A stretch of DNA of 14,854 nucleotides from Chloroflexota bacterium (GTDB lineage: Bacteria; Chloroflexota; UBA6077), in the NCBI GenBank assembly GCA_021845945.1, contig JAJZRD010000077.1:1-14854 (forward strand), read 5' to 3'. This document shows, in pieces, positions 12,840 through 14,854 of this stretch (its first letter is position 1; each line of letters opens with the position of its first letter). Both the position numbers and the translations under genes were made by a program. Under the pieces are notes generated by a model. The model was not told the origin of the DNA. It searched no databases and worked only from the letters and a program-made list of their open reading frames with translations.

Positions 12840-14854
12840 CTACCGGGGTATGCCCATGGAGCTGTGGCCGCCCTTCCAGTCGGAGAAGTACATGGAGCGC
12901 TCTGCCACTACCGGCTGGTCCGACTGGACGCGGGTGGAGAAGGCCGTATCGGGGAGGATGTCGTTCATTTGCAGGGTGAGCCGGCTGGTGGGCTTCATGG
13001 CGTACTGCTTCTCCACCGTGGAACCGTCCTCCTTCATGAAGGACACCGTGAGGTTGGCGGCCGCGGGGTTCGGGTTGGCGATCAGAATGTTCTCGGAGAA
13101 GGGCTTGGCCGTCGAGCCTTCGGGCAGATACCACTGCTTGCTGAGGGCCGGGGCTGCCATGGAGTTGTGGCCGCCGAGGCCACCGGGGAAGTAGGTGGAG
13201 CGCTCGGCCACTATCGGCAGGTCGGCCTCGACCTTCGTCGCCACGCGGGTGTTGGGCGCCTCCTGGTTCACGTAAACGCTGAGCCGTGTCCGGGGAGGGA
13301 GCAGATAGCTGTTGCTGGTCATGGTCCCGTCCTCCCTCATGTAGGTCGCCTTGGCCGTACCGGGCACATCGTGGGGGTTCAACAGCAGGAGCCAGGTGTC
13401 GTAGCCGCCCCGGGTTACTCCCTCTGCCATGTACCAGTTCTTGGAGAGGGCCATCGCGCCCATGGAGTCGGTGCCCACCTTCCCCTTCTCCTTGTAGACG
13501 GCCCTCTCGGCCACTATCGGCCTGTCGGCCTCGATCTTTGCCCCCACCGAGGCGCCGCTGAACAGCTGGTTCAGCAGCAGGCTGGCCCGGGAGACGTGGG
13601 GGATCAGCATCTTGTGGGTGACCGTGCCCCCGTCTTCCTTGTAGAGGGTGATGGTGGCGGTCGTTGGCTCCTTGTTGGGGTTCTGCATCAGCAACCAGGT
13701 CTCGAAAGGGGGAACCGTGCTGCCCTCGGCGAAGTACCAGGTGGTGGAGGGCGACATGGTCCCGACGGTATCGTGGCCCTCCTGGTAGAAGTACATGGCC
13801 CGCTCGGCGAAGATGTAGCGGTCGGACTCGACCAGGGTCGAGACCTCGGTATTCGGGACCACCGAGTTCAGGTAGATGCTGGTGCGGCTGGCGGGCTTGA
13901 GGGCGTAATCGGCGATCTTCTGGCCGCCGTTGGGCAGCATGTAGGTGACCTTGGCGGTCGCCGGGGCCGGATCCGGGTTTTGCAGCAGCAGCCAGGTGTC
14001 GAAGGGCTTGGAGGTGGAGCCCTCGGCGAAGTACCAGCGCTTGGGCAGGGGTGTTGGGGTTGGAGGCGGCGTCGGGGTTGGAGCCGACTGGAAGATGGGC
14101 TGCGGAATGGGGCCCGACTTGGGGACCACCCTGGGCATCGCGACCAGCGGCGGGGCGGCGGCGTCGACCCACAGGAAAGTGGCGTCCACCCAGTCGGAGC
14201 CGGCCATCCCCAGATCGTCCCAGAAGGTGCCGTCGGCAATATCGATGGCGGCAGGGTAGAGCACCGGGCGGCCAAACTGGTCGTTGCCGCTGTTGTGGTT
14301 GTTGAAGAAGGCCGCGTTGACCTGAGGGGTGAAGCGGGGCAGGTCGTTGAACATCTCCCGCGGCGAGTCCCAGAAGTTGTCCTTGGTGTTCCACGGACCC
14401 ACGTCCCAGACGGGGGCAGTCGCCTTCTTACCCTTGTAAGAGATCTCCACCTGGTAGTCCTTGCTCTCCTTGGGGTTGAGAGGCTTCTTGGAGGGCAGCG
14501 CGACGAAGTGGTCCCTCTCCACGATCTTGTGGCCGTTGGCCGTGGTGCGTCCCACCAGCCCCTCCCTCGTGGCGTACAGCCGGACTGTGGGGTGGGAATC
14601 CATCGCCTGGAATTGGGCGGGTGCCGCTGCCTCGGCCGGCTGGGTTTCGAGGCGAACCTCCCGCAGGGAGGCCGAGGCCGTCGGCTGCTCGGCCAGCAGG
14701 GTGGCCCGGTACTGGACTCCGACGCCGGCAGCGGGGCTGGAGAAGACCTGTTCGGACGCCTCCACCTCTTGCCAGGGGGACCATTTGCCTTCGGCCGTCT
14801 GCACCCTTACCTCCAGAGAGAGGGTAGATCCCGGGGAGGTCGAGGCGTCGAAGC
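12840..14854 (-). CDS. Large secreted-type protein with barrel-like domain, Pro/Thr linker and four ~100-residue repeats (5' end outside the window)
   Basis: 670 residues are visible and the frame is still open at the window edge; the GTG at 14804 is internal. In order: a beta-rich segment ([30 protein letters not shown]) like those preceding domains in bacterial cell-wall amidases; then at about 14588-14166 a module reading [50 protein letters not shown] and [14 protein letters not shown], also found in secreted actinobacterial proteins (from memory); a [11 protein letters not shown] linker; and four repeats starting [27 protein letters not shown] and QWYLPEGST, each with a NPNP-type turn and an AER..YF...G..SMG end. 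Repeat starts fall near 14039, 13742, 13439 and 13136. The role may be adhesion or envelope; enzymatic activity of the first module is unproven. No signal peptide is visible because the start is missing. Confidence 0.85.
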   Translation of the reverse strand, partial: FDASTSPGSTLSLEVRVQTAEGKWSPWQEVEASEQVFSSPAAGVGVQYRATLLAEQPTASASLREVRLETQPAEAAAPAQFQAMDSHPTVRLYATREGLVGRTTANGHKIVERDHFVALPSKKPLNPKESKDYQVEISYKGKKATAPVWDVGPWNTKDNFWDSPREMFNDLPRFTPQVNAAFFNNHNSGNDQFGRPVLYPAAIDIADGTFWDDLGMAGSDWVDATFLWVDAAAPPLVAMPRVVPKSGPIPQPIFQSAPTPTPPPTPTPLPKRWYFAEGSTSKPFDTWLLLQNPDPAPATAKVTYMLPNGGQKIADYALKPASRTSIYLNSVVPNTEVSTLVESDRYIFAERAMYFYQEGHDTVGTMSPSTTWYFAEGSTVPPFETWLLMQNPNKEPTTATITLYKEDGGTVTHKMLIPHVSRASLLLNQLFSGASVGAKIEADRPIVAERAVYKEKGKVGTDSMGAMALSKNWYMAEGVTRGGYDTWLLLLNPHDVPGTAKATYMREDGTMTSNSYLLPPRTRLSVYVNQEAPNTRVATKVEADLPIVAERSTYFPGGLGGHNSMAAPALSKQWYLPEGSTAKPFSENILIANPNPAAANLTVSFMKEDGSTVEKQYAMKPTSRLTLQMNDILPDTAFSTRVQSDQPVVAERSMYFSDWKGGHSSMGIPR

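Noticed and set aside
12802..14394. Minus-strand open frame of 530 codons in another frame of the secreted-protein gene
   Set aside because: The alternative frame is His/Arg/Gly-rich with no domain; the frame ending at 12840 shows clear repeated motifs.

Overview
The window is GC-rich bacterial DNA, most likely from an uncultured member of the Chloroflexota. This is inferred from three things: a secreted protein with repeated [12 protein letters not shown] units, a second remnant with an FGYP...EYHPE-type module, and GTAGRGRCG-type palindromes scattered between genes. Third codon positions are strongly G/C, and GTG and TTG starts are common. No rRNA, tRNA or CRISPR array was seen.

Layout. 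At 1-1632 lie minus-strand housekeeping and small genes: the 5' part of plsX, an FmdB-type zinc-ribbon gene and a 99-residue unknown. Good sigma-70-type promoters precede plsX and the zinc-ribbon gene. A third drives a structured leader or small RNA that ends in a terminator-like hairpin upstream of the unknown gene. At 1633-3730 an apparently intact IS1182-type element sits inside a REP-like palindrome, between a remnant of a surface/secreted protein and a K+ channel gene. At 3727-5038 are the channel and an intergenic region with a perfect 30-bp palindrome. At 5039-5909 are a plus-strand SDR gene and a bidirectional hairpin.

At 5917-9884 three minus-strand genes are ordered prpD-like, then sdhA/frdA-like, then sdhB/frdB-like. 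No membrane-anchor gene is present, and the iron-sulfur subunit keeps exactly eight cysteines. These are the ligands for [2Fe-2S] and [4Fe-4S], with none for the quinone-proximal [3Fe-4S] cluster. At 10218-12745 is an OmpR-type regulator followed by a cytosolic double-GAF histidine kinase, separated by a double palindrome. From 12840 to the window end is a large secreted-type protein with four ~100-residue repeats, cut off at its N-terminus.

How the genes may work together. The PrpD-type enzyme and the SdhAB-like pair look like one catabolic unit acting on C4-C6 di- or tricarboxylates. The missing cluster and missing anchor suggest it uses a non-quinone electron partner (inference). The kinase and regulator form a two-component pair with no visible target. 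The most unusual items are the S3-less SdhB, the structured RNA with riboswitch-like layout, the CsoR-like operator over the zinc-ribbon promoter, and the IS placed at the centre of a REP-like palindrome.
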